Source of the DNA: Photobacterium angustum
Lineage (GTDB): Bacteria; Pseudomonadota; Gammaproteobacteria; Enterobacterales; Vibrionaceae
DNA length: 64,000 nt
NCBI RefSeq assembly: GCF_002954615.1
Contig: NZ_MSCJ01000001.1
Span: 2,046,001-2,110,000 of the forward strand
Direction of reading: 5' to 3'
Part shown: piece after piece, positions 17,088 through 29,827 of the stretch
Numbering within the stretch: position 1 is the stretch's first letter
Layout of the letters: every line of letters begins with the position of its first letter
Position numbers and translations under genes: made by a program
The notes under the pieces: model-generated
Told to the model about the DNA's origin: nothing
Seen by the model: the letters and a program-made list of their open reading frames with translations, nothing else
Databases searched by the model: none

Positions 17088-17546
17088 GGAATAACTCCTA
17101 AAAGATATAAGCTGTTTACCTGTAACCTGAAAGGTTGGCCGCCGAAGGCTACAAGTAAATCTCCCATATGTTAGCCGAATCAATTCGACCAATTCATATT
17201 TTTTGTTCAAAATTGAACTTTATGTAACTTCGTTATTAAGACTACTTTCGCAGCGCAAAACATCAATAAGAACTTACTTTCTTGTGTTAAAAATTTGATT
17301 CAGTGCAAAGTTTCCGGCCTATAGTGATCCAGTTCAAATGTTTTCACAAACAGGAATAAATCAATCACAAACAATAACTTATATGAATAACAGCATATAT
17401 ATGTGACCCTGATCTTGTTTTCTTTATTATTGAAACACCTGTATTTTTTTGGAAACAAACTGTTAACATAAATATTTATTATTAATTAGAAAACATCTAT
17501 AACTCGTATTGATCACACAGTTATATACACTGTTTCATTTAATTCA
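17088..17546. other. Chitoporin leader and promoter region
   Basis: About 460 bases without a gene, transcribed leftward into chiP at its lower end. The first 80 bases upstream of chiP carry two small hairpins on the minus strand (GCCTTCGGC, and AACCTTTCAGGTT) close to the ribosome binding site. The rest is AT-rich. I could not fix a promoter with confidence. The region may hold sites for catabolite and chitin-sensing control. Confidence 0.4.
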
Positions 17547-17582
17547 TAAAAAAAAGCCGCCCAAAATGGAGCGACTTTTTTT
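17547..17582 (-). terminator. Terminator after ligA
   Basis: On the minus strand AAGTCGCTC pairs with GGGCGGCTT (two GU pairs) and is followed by T7. It lies about 35 bases past the ligA stop. Confidence 0.85.
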
Positions 17583-17614
17583 GTAACAAGATTTATCAAC
17601 CTTATAAAAAGGTA

Positions 17615-19633
<2,019 letters not shown>

Positions 19634-19712
19634 CTACCTGACAAATCTTGATAGTTTCTGCCAAACAACGCCTATCGATAATAAAACGATTGAGACGGTT
19701 GCCTAAATTTAA

Positions 19713-19741
19713 ATAAAAAACAGGCCCCTTAAAGGAGCCTG
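19713..19741 (-). terminator. Terminator between zipA and ligA
   Basis: CAGGCTCC pairs with GGGGCCTG (arms 19721-19728 and 19734-19741, one GU pair), followed on the minus strand by TTTTTTATTT. ligA begins 86 bases further on, so it probably also has its own promoter. Confidence 0.82.
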
Positions 19742-19769
19742 CTCATTAATGACTTCATCTTTTTAAAGA

Positions 19770-21143
<1,374 letters not shown>

Positions 21144-21498
21144 ACGAATACTCTGAAATTAACTCGTTATCCCTAGACGGGGTTAATAATAGTAAAAAAT
21201 CAACTAGGCAGACAAAATCTCTAGCTAGAATTTCTTGCCGATGACTTACTGTACCAAAACTCAAATGATAATGAGAAGTTGAATATCGCTATTCAGTCAA
21301 GATAGTCTTTACAACGTGAGTTTTGTACACTTTTACATCATTTTTCATTATGAATGATGAGATTTAATGGTTTGTCAAAACTGTGACAACCATATTTTCA
21401 TTTGATTCCATCCTATATAGCCCGTTAACATACTCTTATATAGTCTCTCTATCATCCCTCATCAAAATAAATTTGAGAGATTCGATTAAGGAAACCAC
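21144..21498. other. Divergent promoter region zipA/cysZ
   Basis: 355 AT-rich bases without a gene. There is an inverted repeat CATCATT (21336-21342) with AATGATG (21353-21359), without a T-run. Promoters for both genes must lie here, but I cannot assign them confidently. Confidence 0.4.
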
Positions 21499-22260
21499 AT
21501 GTCGCAACTGCATGCTATAAAATCAACAACCAGCGGCGCTGGATACTTTTTTAAAGGGTTACAACTGGTCACTCAACCAGGAACGCGTCGTTTTGTAATT
21601 ATCCCATTACTTATCAATATCCTATTACTAGGTGGTGCATTTGCAACCTTACTTACTCAGTTGAATGGGTGGATTGATGGTTGGTTAAGTTACCTGCCAA
21701 GCTGGCTTGAATGGCTATCTTATGTGTTATGGCCGTTACTTGCCATTGCTGCATTAGTCACGTTTTCTTATTTCTTCAGTACCATTGCTAACTGGATTGC
21801 AGCACCATTTAATGGACTATTGGCTGAATATTTAGAAGCTAAACTCACAGGTAAAAATCCACCTGATGATAGTTTTAAAGCGTTAATTAAAGATCTACCT
21901 CGCACCATGGGCAGAGAGTGGACCAAATTGAAGTATTACTTACCAAAAGCGATCGGCTTATTGATCCTCATGTGGATCCCTGCTATCGGGCAAACGCTTG
22001 GTCCTATTTTATGGTTTTTATTTAGTGCTTGGATGATGACAATTCAATATGTTGATTACCCATTTGATAACCACAAAGTGCCATTCATTGATATGCGAGA
22101 TGCACTTAAAGAACATCGTGGGCAAGCATTAAGTTTTGGCGCTGTTGTCATGTTTTTCACTATGACCCCTATTATTAACTTACTTGTCATGCCTGTGGCC
22201 GTTTGTGGCGCGACAGCAATGTGGGTTGATCATTACCGCGAGCAATTCAAACGCTATTAA
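21499..22260 (+). CDS. cysZ: Sulfate transporter CysZ
   Basis: CysZ is an inner-membrane sulfate permease feeding assimilatory sulfur metabolism. The 253 residues match the family: [20 protein letters not shown] at the N-terminus, membrane segments around 30-55, 70-100, 145-180 and 200-235, and the signature [31 protein letters not shown] gives the ribosome binding site. It is followed by a terminator and then cysK, which has its own upstream region. Confidence 0.95.
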   Translation: MSQLHAIKSTTSGAGYFFKGLQLVTQPGTRRFVIIPLLINILLLGGAFATLLTQLNGWIDGWLSYLPSWLEWLSYVLWPLLAIAALVTFSYFFSTIANWIAAPFNGLLAEYLEAKLTGKNPPDDSFKALIKDLPRTMGREWTKLKYYLPKAIGLLILMWIPAIGQTLGPILWFLFSAWMMTIQYVDYPFDNHKVPFIDMRDALKEHRGQALSFGAVVMFFTMTPIINLLVMPVAVCGATAMWVDHYREQFKRY

Positions 22261-22282
22261 GATCAACGATAAATATTCACCA

Positions 22283-22312
22283 AAGAGCACTTATTCTAGT
22301 GCTCTTTTCTTT
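22283..22312 (+). terminator. Terminator after cysZ
   Basis: AAGAGCAC pairs with GTGCTCTT around an 8-base loop, followed by TTCTTTT. Good stem 22 bases past the cysZ stop. Confidence 0.88.
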
Positions 22313-22530
22313 TCTACCAAACTTGCTGCAAACACCATTGTTTACCGTTATTTGAGTAAAACATATTTGTAAATTAGTCACTTGACGCTTTTCATCCCAC
22401 TATATATCTTTAGTTCAATATAATTCACACATTGATAACAATAAGATATAACCATTAATTACTTTTCAAATAACTTATCCAGTATATTCTTAATTTATAT
22501 TACTTTTAACGTGTCACGAAGGAACGAAGC

Positions 22531-23499
22531 ATGAGCAAGATTTATGAAGATAACTCACTAACTATTGGTAATACTCCACTAGTACGTCTTAACCGTGTAA
22601 GTAACGGTAAAGTGTTAGCTAAAGTAGAAGCTCGTAACCCAAGCTTTAGTGTTAAATGTCGTATTGGCGCTAACATGATTTGGGATGCTGAGAAAAAAGG
22701 CCTTTTAAAAGAAGGTGTTGAACTTGTAGAGCCAACGAGTGGTAATACCGGTGTTGCACTTGCTTTTGTTGCTGCGGCACGTGGCTATAAACTAACATTA
22801 ACCATGCCTGAGAGCATGAGTCTTGAACGTCGTAAGCTATTAAAAGCATTAGGTGCAAATCTTGTGCTAACTGAAGCGCCTAAAGGCATGAAGGGCGCAA
22901 TTGATAAAGCAGAAGAAATTGTAAATTCAGATCCAAGTAAATACCTACTGCTACAGCAATTTAATAACCCAGCAAACCCAGAAATCCACGAAAAAACCAC
23001 AGGTCCTGAAATTTGGGATGCAACGGATGGTGAAATTGATGTGTTTATCTCAGGCGTAGGTACTGGCGGTACACTTACAGGTGTTAGCCGTTTTATTAAA
23101 CAGCAAAAAGGCAAAGCAATTACTACAATTGCAGTTGAGCCTCTAGAGTCACCAGTAATTACCCAAACATTAAATGGCGACACGGTACAACCAGCTCCAC
23201 ACAAAATCCAAGGTATTGGTGCTGGTTTTATTCCTGGTAACTTAGATTTATCATTAATTGATGAAGTTGAAAAAGTAAGCTCAGATGATGCAATTGAAAT
23301 GGCGCGTCGCCTAATGGATGAAGAAGGTATTCTTGCTGGTATTTCATCAGGTGCTGCCGTTGTTGCTGCAAATAACATCGCAGCTCGCCCAGAATTTGCA
23401 GATAAAAATATTGTTGTGATACTGCCTAGTTCAGGTGAACGTTACCTATCAACTGCACTATTTGCAGGCATTTTCACAGAAAAAGAAACACAACAGTGA
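22531..23499 (+). CDS. cysK: Cysteine synthase A CysK
   Basis: CysK makes L-cysteine from O-acetylserine and sulfide with pyridoxal phosphate. The 322 residues show the PLP lysine region [14 protein letters not shown] (Lys about 43), the substrate loop [19 protein letters not shown], the phosphate-binding [13 protein letters not shown] and the C-terminal GISSGAA. GAAGGAACGAAGC is the ribosome binding site. It lies beside cysZ, so two sulfur-assimilation genes are adjacent. A strong terminator follows. Confidence 0.98.
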   Translation: MSKIYEDNSLTIGNTPLVRLNRVSNGKVLAKVEARNPSFSVKCRIGANMIWDAEKKGLLKEGVELVEPTSGNTGVALAFVAAARGYKLTLTMPESMSLERRKLLKALGANLVLTEAPKGMKGAIDKAEEIVNSDPSKYLLLQQFNNPANPEIHEKTTGPEIWDATDGEIDVFISGVGTGGTLTGVSRFIKQQKGKAITTIAVEPLESPVITQTLNGDTVQPAPHKIQGIGAGFIPGNLDLSLIDEVEKVSSDDAIEMARRLMDEEGILAGISSGAAVVAANNIAARPEFADKNIVVILPSSGERYLSTALFAGIFTEKETQQ

Positions 23500-23534
23500 T
23501 CACACTTTATAATCTTTAATAGGTATATCGCTAT

Positions 23535-23562
23535 GAAAAAAGCCCCTTTGTGGGCTTTTTTG
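23535..23562 (+). terminator. Terminator after cysK
   Basis: AAAAAAGCCC pairs with GGGCTTTTTT around a short loop, 36 bases past the cysK stop. The symmetric A and T runs make it work in both directions. Confidence 0.9.
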
Positions 23563-23606
23563 TTGCATTTTGAACTGAGCTTTAATATAAAACTCGCACG
23601 CTTTAT

Positions 23607-23634
23607 TTTTAGCTCCGAAATAAAGGAGCTAAAA
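23607..23634. repeat. Hairpin between cysK and ptsH
   Basis: TTTTAGCTCC and GGAGCTAAAA form a perfect 10-bp inverted repeat with an 8-base loop. Neither strand has a terminator-type T tract beyond it. The role is unknown. It lies upstream of the likely ptsH promoter. Confidence 0.5.
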
Positions 23635-23673
23635 TGCACTTTAATCGCTAACAAGCAAGTTTCTGATAAAACT

Positions 23674-23702
23674 TTGACTTGGATTAAAGCTAAGACATTA
23701 TG
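23674..23702 (+). promoter_or_regulatory. Possible sigma-70 promoter of ptsHI-crr
   Basis: TTGACT (23674-23679), a 17-base spacer and ATTATG (23697-23702). It is about 100 bases upstream of the ptsH start, leaving a leader of that length. Other -10-like sequences occur closer to the gene. Confidence 0.4.
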
Positions 23703-23797
23703 CTATTAGGTAGTTTATACTGCAGCAGCACGAGCAAGATATCTATATTATGCTTGTCATTAATAAAGTAATTATTAAATAAAATACTATATCTATC

Positions 23798-23806
23798 GGG
23801 GTGAAT
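23798..23806 (+). promoter_or_regulatory. Unusual ptsH ribosome binding site
   Basis: GGGGTGAAT directly before the ptsH ATG (23808). GGGGTGA is an atypical Shine-Dalgarno form. It is complementary to the C-rich segment of the RNA gene at 46784-47171 (8 Watson-Crick pairs plus one GU). Confidence 0.6.
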
Positions 23807-23807
23807 T

Positions 23808-24095
23808 ATGTATCAGAAGCAAGTTGAAATCACAGCACCAAATGGTCTACACACTCGTCCAGCGGCTCAGTTCGTTAAAGAAGCAAAATCATTTGATGCA
23901 GATGTGACTGTAACTGCTAATGGCAAAAGCGCTAGCGCAAAAAGCCTATTCAAGCTTCAAACTCTTGGCTTAATCAAAGGTGCACAAATCACTATCGCTG
24001 GTGAAGGCGCACAAGCTCAAGAAGCTGTTGATGCTCTAATTCAACTGAAAGAAGATCACGACGGTTCACCAGTTGCAATGTTCCGCGAGATCTAA
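23808..24095 (+). CDS. ptsH: Phosphocarrier protein HPr
   Basis: HPr carries phosphate from enzyme I to the sugar-specific EIIA proteins of the PTS. The protein has the active-site His15 in [16 protein letters not shown] and the conserved [15 protein letters not shown] around Ser46. It has 95 residues rather than the usual 85: from about residue 81 it diverges from E. coli and Vibrio HPr and ends [16 protein letters not shown] see no sign of a frameshift. It is the first gene of ptsH-ptsI-crr, 54 bases before ptsI. Confidence 0.96.
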   Translation: MYQKQVEITAPNGLHTRPAAQFVKEAKSFDADVTVTANGKSASAKSLFKLQTLGLIKGAQITIAGEGAQAQEAVDALIQLKEDHDGSPVAMFREI

Positions 24096-24149
24096 GCTAC
24101 GTTTATATACAAACGGGTTTTCAGTTTTTAGTTAATTTAAGGTAAGGCT

Positions 24150-25874
24150 ATGATTTCAGGTATCTTGGCATCTCCAGGTATTGCTTTTGCAAAAGCACTA
24201 CTCCTGCAAGAAGAAGAGGTTGTTCTAAACAAAGCACCAATCTCTGCAGACCAAATCGATAACGAAATTCAACGTTTCTTCGACGCACGAAAGAAATCGT
24301 CTGAGCAGCTAGAAGTAATCAAAGAAAAAGCACGTGTCACCTTTGGTGAAGAGAAGGAAGCGATCTTTGAAGGTCACATCATGTTGCTTGAAGATGAGGA
24401 GCTTGAAGAGGAAATCATAGCCCTTATTAAAGATAAAATGTCTGCTGACTTTGCAATCTACTCTGTTATCGAAGAGCAAGCACAAACACTTGAGTCTTTA
24501 GATGATGAGTACTTAAAAGAACGTGCAAGTGATATCCGCGATATCGGTAGCCGTTTTGTTAAGAATGCATTAGGCATTAACGTAATCAACCTAAGTGCTA
24601 TCAGCGAAGAAGTTATCCTTGTTGCTAACGATCTTACACCGTCTGAAACAGCACAGATTAACCTTGATTATGTTCGTGGTTTTATCACTGATATCGGTGG
24701 TCGCACATCACACACTTCAATCATGGCACGCTCGCTTGAGATCCCAGCGATTGTTGGTACAAACGATATCACATCAAAAGTTAAATCTGGCGATATGCTA
24801 GTACTTGATGCAATCAATAATCAGGTTGTAATCAATCCAACGGATGATGAATTAAACAAATTTAAAGCTATCAGCGACGCGCACAAAGCAGAGCAAGAAG
24901 AACTAGCGAAGCTAAAAGATCTTCCTGCAATTACGCTTGATGGTAAGCAAGTAGAAGTTTGCGGTAACGTAGGTACAGTGAAAGACTGTGACGGCGTAAA
25001 CCGTAATGGTGGTGAAGGTGTAGGTCTATACCGTACTGAATTCTTGTTCATGGATCGCGATTCTCTACCGACAGAAGAAGAGCAATACCAAGCATACAAA
25101 GAAGTTGCAGAAGCAATGCACGGTGAGCCAGTGATTATCCGTACTATGGATATCGGTGGTGATAAAGATCTTCCATACCTAGATCTGCCAAAAGAAATGA
25201 ACCCATTCTTGGGTTGGCGTGCAATCCGTATCAGCCTTGACCGTCGTGAAATTTTACGTGATCAGTTCCGTGCTATTCTTCGTGCATCTGCACACGGTAA
25301 GATCCGTATCATGTTCCCAATGATTATTTCGGTTGAAGAAGTACGTACACTTAAAGCTGCAATTGAAGAGTTTAAAGTTGAATTAACGGCTGAAGGTTTA
25401 GCTTTTGACACTGACATCGAGATCGGTGTGATGGTTGAAACGCCAGCAGCTGCAGCAATTGCACACCACTTAGCGAAAGAAGTTTCTTTCTTTAGTATTG
25501 GTACCAACGACTTAACCCAGTATACTCTAGCAGTTGACCGTGGTAATGAGCTAATCTCTCACCTTTACAACCCACTATCGCCTGCTGTACTTACTGTGAT
25601 CAAGCAAGTTATTGATGCTTCTCACGTTGAAGGTAAGTGGACAGGTATGTGTGGTGAGCTTGCCGGCGACGAACGTGCTACCCTACTTCTTTTAGGTATG
25701 GGTCTTGACGAATTCAGTATGAGTGCGATTTCTATCCCTCGCATCAAGAAAGTTATCCGTAACGCTAACTTTGCTGATGTAAAAGCAATGGCAGAGTATG
25801 CATTAACTCTACCAACGGCTGCTGAAATCGAAGAGCACGTAGAAAAATTCATCGCAGAAAAGACCATCTGCTAA
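24150..25874 (+). CDS. ptsI: PTS enzyme I
   Basis: Enzyme I takes phosphate from phosphoenolpyruvate and passes it to HPr, the first step of PTS sugar uptake. The 574 residues contain the phosphorylated His (about 188) in [18 protein letters not shown], the PEP-binding barrel with [13 protein letters not shown] and [13 protein letters not shown], and the C-terminal catalytic Cys in [19 protein letters not shown] precedes the ATG. It sits between ptsH and crr in the standard operon. Confidence 0.98.
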   Translation: MISGILASPGIAFAKALLLQEEEVVLNKAPISADQIDNEIQRFFDARKKSSEQLEVIKEKARVTFGEEKEAIFEGHIMLLEDEELEEEIIALIKDKMSADFAIYSVIEEQAQTLESLDDEYLKERASDIRDIGSRFVKNALGINVINLSAISEEVILVANDLTPSETAQINLDYVRGFITDIGGRTSHTSIMARSLEIPAIVGTNDITSKVKSGDMLVLDAINNQVVINPTDDELNKFKAISDAHKAEQEELAKLKDLPAITLDGKQVEVCGNVGTVKDCDGVNRNGGEGVGLYRTEFLFMDRDSLPTEEEQYQAYKEVAEAMHGEPVIIRTMDIGGDKDLPYLDLPKEMNPFLGWRAIRISLDRREILRDQFRAILRASAHGKIRIMFPMIISVEEVRTLKAAIEEFKVELTAEGLAFDTDIEIGVMVETPAAAAIAHHLAKEVSFFSIGTNDLTQYTLAVDRGNELISHLYNPLSPAVLTVIKQVIDASHVEGKWTGMCGELAGDERATLLLLGMGLDEFSMSAISIPRIKKVIRNANFADVKAMAEYALTLPTAAEIEEHVEKFIAEKTIC

Positions 25875-25914
25875 TATAGCTGCAGATAATATAACAACGC
25901 TTAGGAGCATCGAT

Positions 25915-26424
25915 ATGGGTCTGTTTGACAAATTGAAGAAACTGGTTTCTGACGACAGCAGTGAAGCTGGTGCAATTGAAATCATCGCACCACTTTCTGG
26001 CGAAATCGTTAACATCGAAGATGTGCCAGATGTAGTATTTGCTGAGAAAATTGTTGGTGACGGTATTGCTATCAAACCAGCTGGCAACAAAATGGTTGCA
26101 CCAGTAAACGGTACTATTGGTAAGATCTTTGAAACGAACCACGCTTTCTCTATTGAGTCTGACGATGGCATCGAACTTTTCGTTCACTTCGGTATTGATA
26201 CTGTTGAACTAAAAGGCGAAGGTTTTACTCGCATCGCTGAAGAAGGCCAAACTGTTAAAGTTGGCGACACTATCATCGAATTCGATCTTGCACTATTAGA
26301 AGAGAAAGCGAAGTCAACTCTGACTCCAGTTGTTATCTCTAACATGGACGAGATCAAAGAGCTAACTAAGCTTTCTGGCGCTGTAAACGTTGGTGAAACA
26401 CCAGTACTACGCGTTAAGAAATAA
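25915..26424 (+). CDS. crr: PTS glucose-specific EIIA (Crr)
   Basis: EIIA-Glc passes phosphate to glucose-type EIIBC permeases. In its two states it activates adenylate cyclase or blocks non-PTS permeases. The 169 residues match E. coli Crr closely: [15 protein letters not shown] at the N-terminus, [17 protein letters not shown], and the active-site His (about 91) in [16 protein letters not shown]. The amphipathic start MGLFDKL is the membrane anchor seen in E. coli. AGGAGCATCGAT is the ribosome binding site. A strong terminator closes the operon. Confidence 0.98.
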   Translation: MGLFDKLKKLVSDDSSEAGAIEIIAPLSGEIVNIEDVPDVVFAEKIVGDGIAIKPAGNKMVAPVNGTIGKIFETNHAFSIESDDGIELFVHFGIDTVELKGEGFTRIAEEGQTVKVGDTIIEFDLALLEEKAKSTLTPVVISNMDEIKELTKLSGAVNVGETPVLRVKK

Positions 26425-26444
26425 GCTAAGTTCTATAGCTGATA

Positions 26445-26473
26445 AAAAAGCGCTACTTCGGTAGCGCTTTTTG
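26445..26473 (+). terminator. Terminator of ptsHI-crr
   Basis: AGCGCTAC and GTAGCGCT around a TTCG loop, with A6 before and T5 after. The stem arms are the same as those of the cheR terminator at 5757-5794. Confidence 0.93.
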
Positions 26474-26545
26474 TTTATCTGAACATTAAAAAAGCATGCT
26501 AAAACATTGTTCATCGCATGCTTATATCAACTGTTCTTTTAGAGA

Positions 26546-27442
26546 TTAAAGGCTGTTCAACATCGCCATCGATGGAGCAAAGAAATAAGCCCCAGTAACA
26601 GGTTTTGAGAAACGTAACATTTGGTCTGTTTTACCATCTGTTTCACCAAACATACTTTCAAGCTGTGCATCAAAGTGATGCTGACGATGACAGTAAGCAA
26701 TGAATAGTAAGCCATGATCTGATGTTACAGAGCCATATGGCAAGCTGTGACGCAGAATCTTTAAGCCTTTACCATCTTCCTTAATATCAACGCGACCAAC
26801 GTGTGACGCAGCTGGCACATCTTCTAGTTCAATAGAATCAGGTTTCGTTCGACCAATCACTTTTTCTTGTGCTTTTACGTTTAGACGATGCCATGCTGGT
26901 AGGTTATGAACATAACGCTGTACCATAACGTAGCTACCACCCGCAAAATCACCTTCTTTTATCACCCCCACGTTAGCACGATCTTCTGCTGTTTGTGGAT
27001 TCTCTGTGCCGTCAATGAAATCTGTCATGTCACGGTGGTCGAGGTATTGGAAACCATACGTTTCATCTAACACTTCTACGTCTTGAGACAATTTTTCTAA
27101 GAAAACACGAAATGCGTAAAAGTTAAGATCATGACGATTAGAATGGATATGCAGTAAGACATCACCACCTGTTGCTGGTGCAATAGTCTCACCTTCACCT
27201 AACTGACGGAACTCTGTTAATTCAGCTGGGCTTTGTTGACCTAAAGACTCCCAAAATGCCTTACCGAAGGCAACACTTGCATGTAACTTTGCGTCTTGCT
27301 GCTCAGTATTGAGATCCGCAAGTAACTGATGAATTGACTGGCATTGAGCAATAACATTTTGCTTATTACCAACAACATTCATCACCACATAAAGGGCAAA
27401 GGCGCCACGATCTGGAACGATTGCTGGTTGGGCAATACTCAT
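26546..27442 (-). CDS. yfeX: Dyp-type heme peroxidase (YfeX-like)
   Basis: This is a dye-decolourising-type peroxidase, a heme enzyme of the YfeX branch that acts on porphyrinogen-like and other substrates in the cytoplasm. The 298 residues carry the family motif GxxDG (FIDGTENPQ), the proximal histidine region (PAASHVGRVDI) and the distal arginine stretch (ILRHSLPYGS). No signal or Tat peptide is present, so it is cytoplasmic. TAGGAGAAGACACCT is the ribosome binding site. A yfeZ homologue lies nearby, as in E. coli. Confidence 0.93.
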   Translation of the reverse strand: MSIAQPAIVPDRGAFALYVVMNVVGNKQNVIAQCQSIHQLLADLNTEQQDAKLHASVAFGKAFWESLGQQSPAELTEFRQLGEGETIAPATGGDVLLHIHSNRHDLNFYAFRVFLEKLSQDVEVLDETYGFQYLDHRDMTDFIDGTENPQTAEDRANVGVIKEGDFAGGSYVMVQRYVHNLPAWHRLNVKAQEKVIGRTKPDSIELEDVPAASHVGRVDIKEDGKGLKILRHSLPYGSVTSDHGLLFIAYCHRQHHFDAQLESMFGETDGKTDQMLRFSKPVTGAYFFAPSMAMLNSL

Positions 27443-27652
27443 AGGTGTCTTCTCCTAACAGGATGTTTAGTCAAAAATGAAAAGTAATTATAACGATATA
27501 AAGACGTAAATCACTTGATCTTAATGCATAAGTAGAAGGTTTTACTCTTTTCCAACGAAATCGGGTGTTTTGATACCGACTAGATACCAAAACGCCTTCT
27601 AAGAAGAAGGCGTTATTGAAGAAGAAAAAGATCAACGAACGATATTAATACA

Positions 27653-28066
27653 TTATGCCGTCATTATTTCAATTTGGAGTTTAACGCGCTCTTCTAAGTC
27701 GGTATTCTCACTTTCAAATAGTATTGGCATATTAAGCCCCGTAGATAAGGTTTTGGCTAAAATAGTACGCCAACCACCATCATCTAATCGCTCTTGGATC
27801 TGAAAAGCAATTTTCACTTCATCTGGGGAAACGTCAAGTAGTTGAGCACGGCCAACCACTTCACGGCACAAATTATGTTGGCTTTGACTTAACCCATTAA
27901 AAAATATCGTTTCTTCACCAGGCAGTAATGAAAGTGAGGTATTCACTGTATGCTTCGAATGACAGTAACTGCTCAATTCAAAGCTAACATCAAGTAACCA
28001 GTCTGCCATCGCTAATGGGCTCAGTAACGTGCTTAACAGCAATTGTCCTCGACTTAAATCATTCAT
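27653..28066 (-). CDS. Hypothetical protein
   Basis: I do not recognise this 137-residue protein. It starts at an ATG with GGGGAG 5-6 bases upstream, so it is probably real. It is soluble-looking, acidic and rich in Leu/Ser/Glu, with a central stretch SSYCHSKHTVNTSLSLLPGE and a C-terminal hydrophobic-acidic tail. It begins 19 bases after the yfeZ-like gene, so the two are likely co-transcribed. It has no recognisable domain or signal peptide. Confidence 0.65.
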   Translation of the reverse strand: MNDLSRGQLLLSTLLSPLAMADWLLDVSFELSSYCHSKHTVNTSLSLLPGEETIFFNGLSQSQHNLCREVVGRAQLLDVSPDEVKIAFQIQERLDDGGWRTILAKTLSTGLNMPILFESENTDLEERVKLQIEIMTA

Positions 28067-28085
28067 TACAGCTCCCCTTTACAGG

Positions 28086-28532
28086 CTAGTCTGCAAATAT
28101 ATCTTTAACTCGAGAGCTTCTTAGAAGGTACAACCCAAGCCATGCAGTTAACAGTAATGTGGTTGCCCGTATCCAGCTAAACTCACCATGACTGATAACC
28201 AAATGATATATTTGCATTAGAAAATCAAAACTATATGCAGCAAGTAACACTCTTTTCCCTTGCCGCCACAGAAAATGTATTAATTTATTATTCTTATTTC
28301 GTTGACCTGATAGCCACATCAATAATATTGCGGGGCTACCTATCGCCATTCCTATGTATAAAACATCTCTTATTGGATAAATAAGCTCAAGTAATTCACC
28401 GCCTTGAGTACGGCTAACACCAGCCATAATGAAAACTAACCAAGCTTTGGCGTTAAATAACAAAACGAACCACAACATGATATTAATTTTTAATTGTCCA
28501 TGCTGATCATAAGCATCTATCGGATATAACAA
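28086..28532 (-). CDS. yfeZ: Inner-membrane protein, YfeZ/DUF2919 family
   Basis: The function is unknown. The 148 residues have four probable membrane helices (about 17-37, 52-75, 92-112 and 122-137) and the family start DAYDQHGQLK, followed by LWFVLLFNAKAWLVF. This resembles E. coli YfeZ (DUF2919), which also neighbours yfeX. The best start is TTG at 28532, supported by GAGGG 8 bases upstream. An ATG just before it is in another frame. The downstream gene is 19 bases away. Confidence 0.8.
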   Translation of the reverse strand: MLYPIDAYDQHGQLKINIMLWFVLLFNAKAWLVFIMAGVSRTQGGELLELIYPIRDVLYIGMAIGSPAILLMWLSGQRNKNNKLIHFLWRQGKRVLLAAYSFDFLMQIYHLVISHGEFSWIRATTLLLTAWLGLYLLRSSRVKDIFAD

Positions 28533-28957
28533 GCCATTTCCCTCAAATAGGTATCCAATGAAATTCAGATCAGAGCTTAATAAACATCTCTATGGTTCAC
28601 AAACGACTCTAATCTATTCATTTAAATTTTGAACAATAAGGATAAAGTTTTGTGCAGAACCGCACTTTTCCATTTTTTATATTGCCGCTATCGTCACACT
28701 TTTTGATCTAAAAAAAACAAAAACACTGTTTTTTAAACTCAGATCACAGACAGGAAAAGGTATAGTTAAATACTTAAAAAACATAAAGTTACACATTAAA
28801 AACACCATTAACAAACCTTTTACCTATTTCTGAAAATTTCCTACACAATCAGTAAGATAGTTCATCAGATTTTCTTTCTATTTTATTGCTAGGACATCAA
28901 CTCTCTTATTTATGGGATATAATCTACGCTTAAATGTTATTTTCAGGGAGCTGCACC
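28533..28957. other. AT-rich divergent intergenic region
   Basis: About 425 bases without a gene between the leftward yfeZ and rightward DUF2956 genes. A TATAAT sequence at 28918-28923 is a likely -10 for the rightward gene, but its -35 is poor. Poly-A/T tracts are frequent. I see no strong hairpin or operator. Confidence 0.4.
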
Positions 28958-29305
28958 ATGGCGAGTAGAAAACAATCTGCCCCTTCACCAGAAACACAAG
29001 CTGAAGCTATACGCGTCGCAAAAGCCACACAAAAAGCAGGGCAAACAAAAGAGCAAACTCGACTGATTGCACAAGGAATCCAAAAAGGTATAGAGCAATA
29101 TAAAAAGCAGCAAAAAGCCAAGGCTCGTGAGCAAGACAAACTGAAAAAAAAGGTTTCACGTAACAAGGCCTCCAATGATGCTAACAACGCTTCAGAAGTC
29201 ATAACGGATACAACTGTCATCTACCAGCAGAGCAAGCTCGCTTGGGGGCTTTTGATTGCCTCATGGCTAGGGTTTATCACTTATCTACTCCTTCCGCGAT
29301 TATAA
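28958..29305 (+). CDS. DUF2956 family small membrane protein
   Basis: Function unknown. The 115 residues start MASRKQSAPSPETQAEAIRV and include TQKAGQTKEQTRLIAQGIQK, the signature of DUF2956 proteins found in vibrios. A long basic helical stretch follows (YKKQQKAKAREQDKLKKKV), and the C-terminus is a single membrane helix (LAWGLLIASWLGFITYLLL). The start is chosen by AGGGAG seven bases upstream. An earlier in-frame ATG at 28934 overlaps that site. The next gene is 15 bases downstream. Confidence 0.85.
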   Translation: MASRKQSAPSPETQAEAIRVAKATQKAGQTKEQTRLIAQGIQKGIEQYKKQQKAKAREQDKLKKKVSRNKASNDANNASEVITDTTVIYQQSKLAWGLLIASWLGFITYLLLPRL

Positions 29306-29320
29306 AAAAGGAATTACATC

Positions 29321-29758
29321 GTGTTACTTCGCTTTACGCTATTACTGTTACTTTTCCTCACAGGCTGTAGCGATACAAAGACAACCTCATGGACGCGTTC
29401 GATAAATCAGCTTTGTGAAAATAAGCCCAATTGTGTCTCAACGATTGAAAAACGTGAGCAATTTAGCGTTAAGCCTTTTCTTTTAACTACGAAAGGTGAA
29501 CATAGCTGGGAGGAAATAAAACAGGTAGCGCTTCAGTTACCCGGAGCAAAAATAGCAGATCAATCTGATCACTATTTTCATATAGAAGCCACCAGCAAAG
29601 TGTTTAGGTTTATCGATGATTTTGAAGTCGAAAAAAAGGCAGAGCAGTTACAAGTACGCTCTGCATCACGGGTTGGATATTCTGATTTTGGTGTGAATAG
29701 GAAGCGAGTAGAAGCATTCCGTAACCAATTAATGAAGCACGAACTGATTAAACAATAA
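29321..29758 (+). CDS. DUF1499 family lipoprotein
   Basis: This is a predicted outer- or inner-membrane lipoprotein of the DUF1499 family, function unknown. The 145 residues begin with a GTG start (AAAGGA upstream) and a lipoprotein signal ending in FLTGC. The family landmarks are KPNCVSTIEKRE, the HYFHIEATSKVFRFIDDFE region and the near-invariant RSASRVGYSDFGVNRKRVEA. It is 15 bases after the DUF2956 gene and probably in one transcript with it. Confidence 0.88.
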   Translation: MLLRFTLLLLLFLTGCSDTKTTSWTRSINQLCENKPNCVSTIEKREQFSVKPFLLTTKGEHSWEEIKQVALQLPGAKIADQSDHYFHIEATSKVFRFIDDFEVEKKAEQLQVRSASRVGYSDFGVNRKRVEAFRNQLMKHELIKQ

Positions 29759-29768
29759 AAAATAATTT

Positions 29769-29787
29769 GATAATAATTCTCATTTGC
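29769..29787 (+). promoter_or_regulatory. Probable Fur box
   Basis: GATAATAATTCTCATTTGC matches the 19-bp Fur consensus GATAATGATAATCATTATC in 14 positions. It is 41 bases upstream of the small membrane protein gene at 29828. It suggests iron-dependent repression. Confidence 0.6.
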
Positions 29788-29827
29788 ATGTATATTTCTA
29801 ATATCATTCGAAATAGGATTAGCTATC

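Noticed and set aside
17088..17210. N-terminal extension of the chitoporin to 17210
   Set aside because: It would put 41 residues before a perfect signal peptide, and the strong AGGAG site supports the start at 17087.
23533..23709. Possible small ORF starting MKKAPLWAFL after cysK
   Set aside because: Its first codons are the cysK terminator hairpin itself, there is no ribosome binding site, and the composition is not gene-like.
25809..26187. Open frames of 112-120 codons opposite crr
   Set aside because: They mirror the highly conserved crr gene on the other strand and lack initiation signals.
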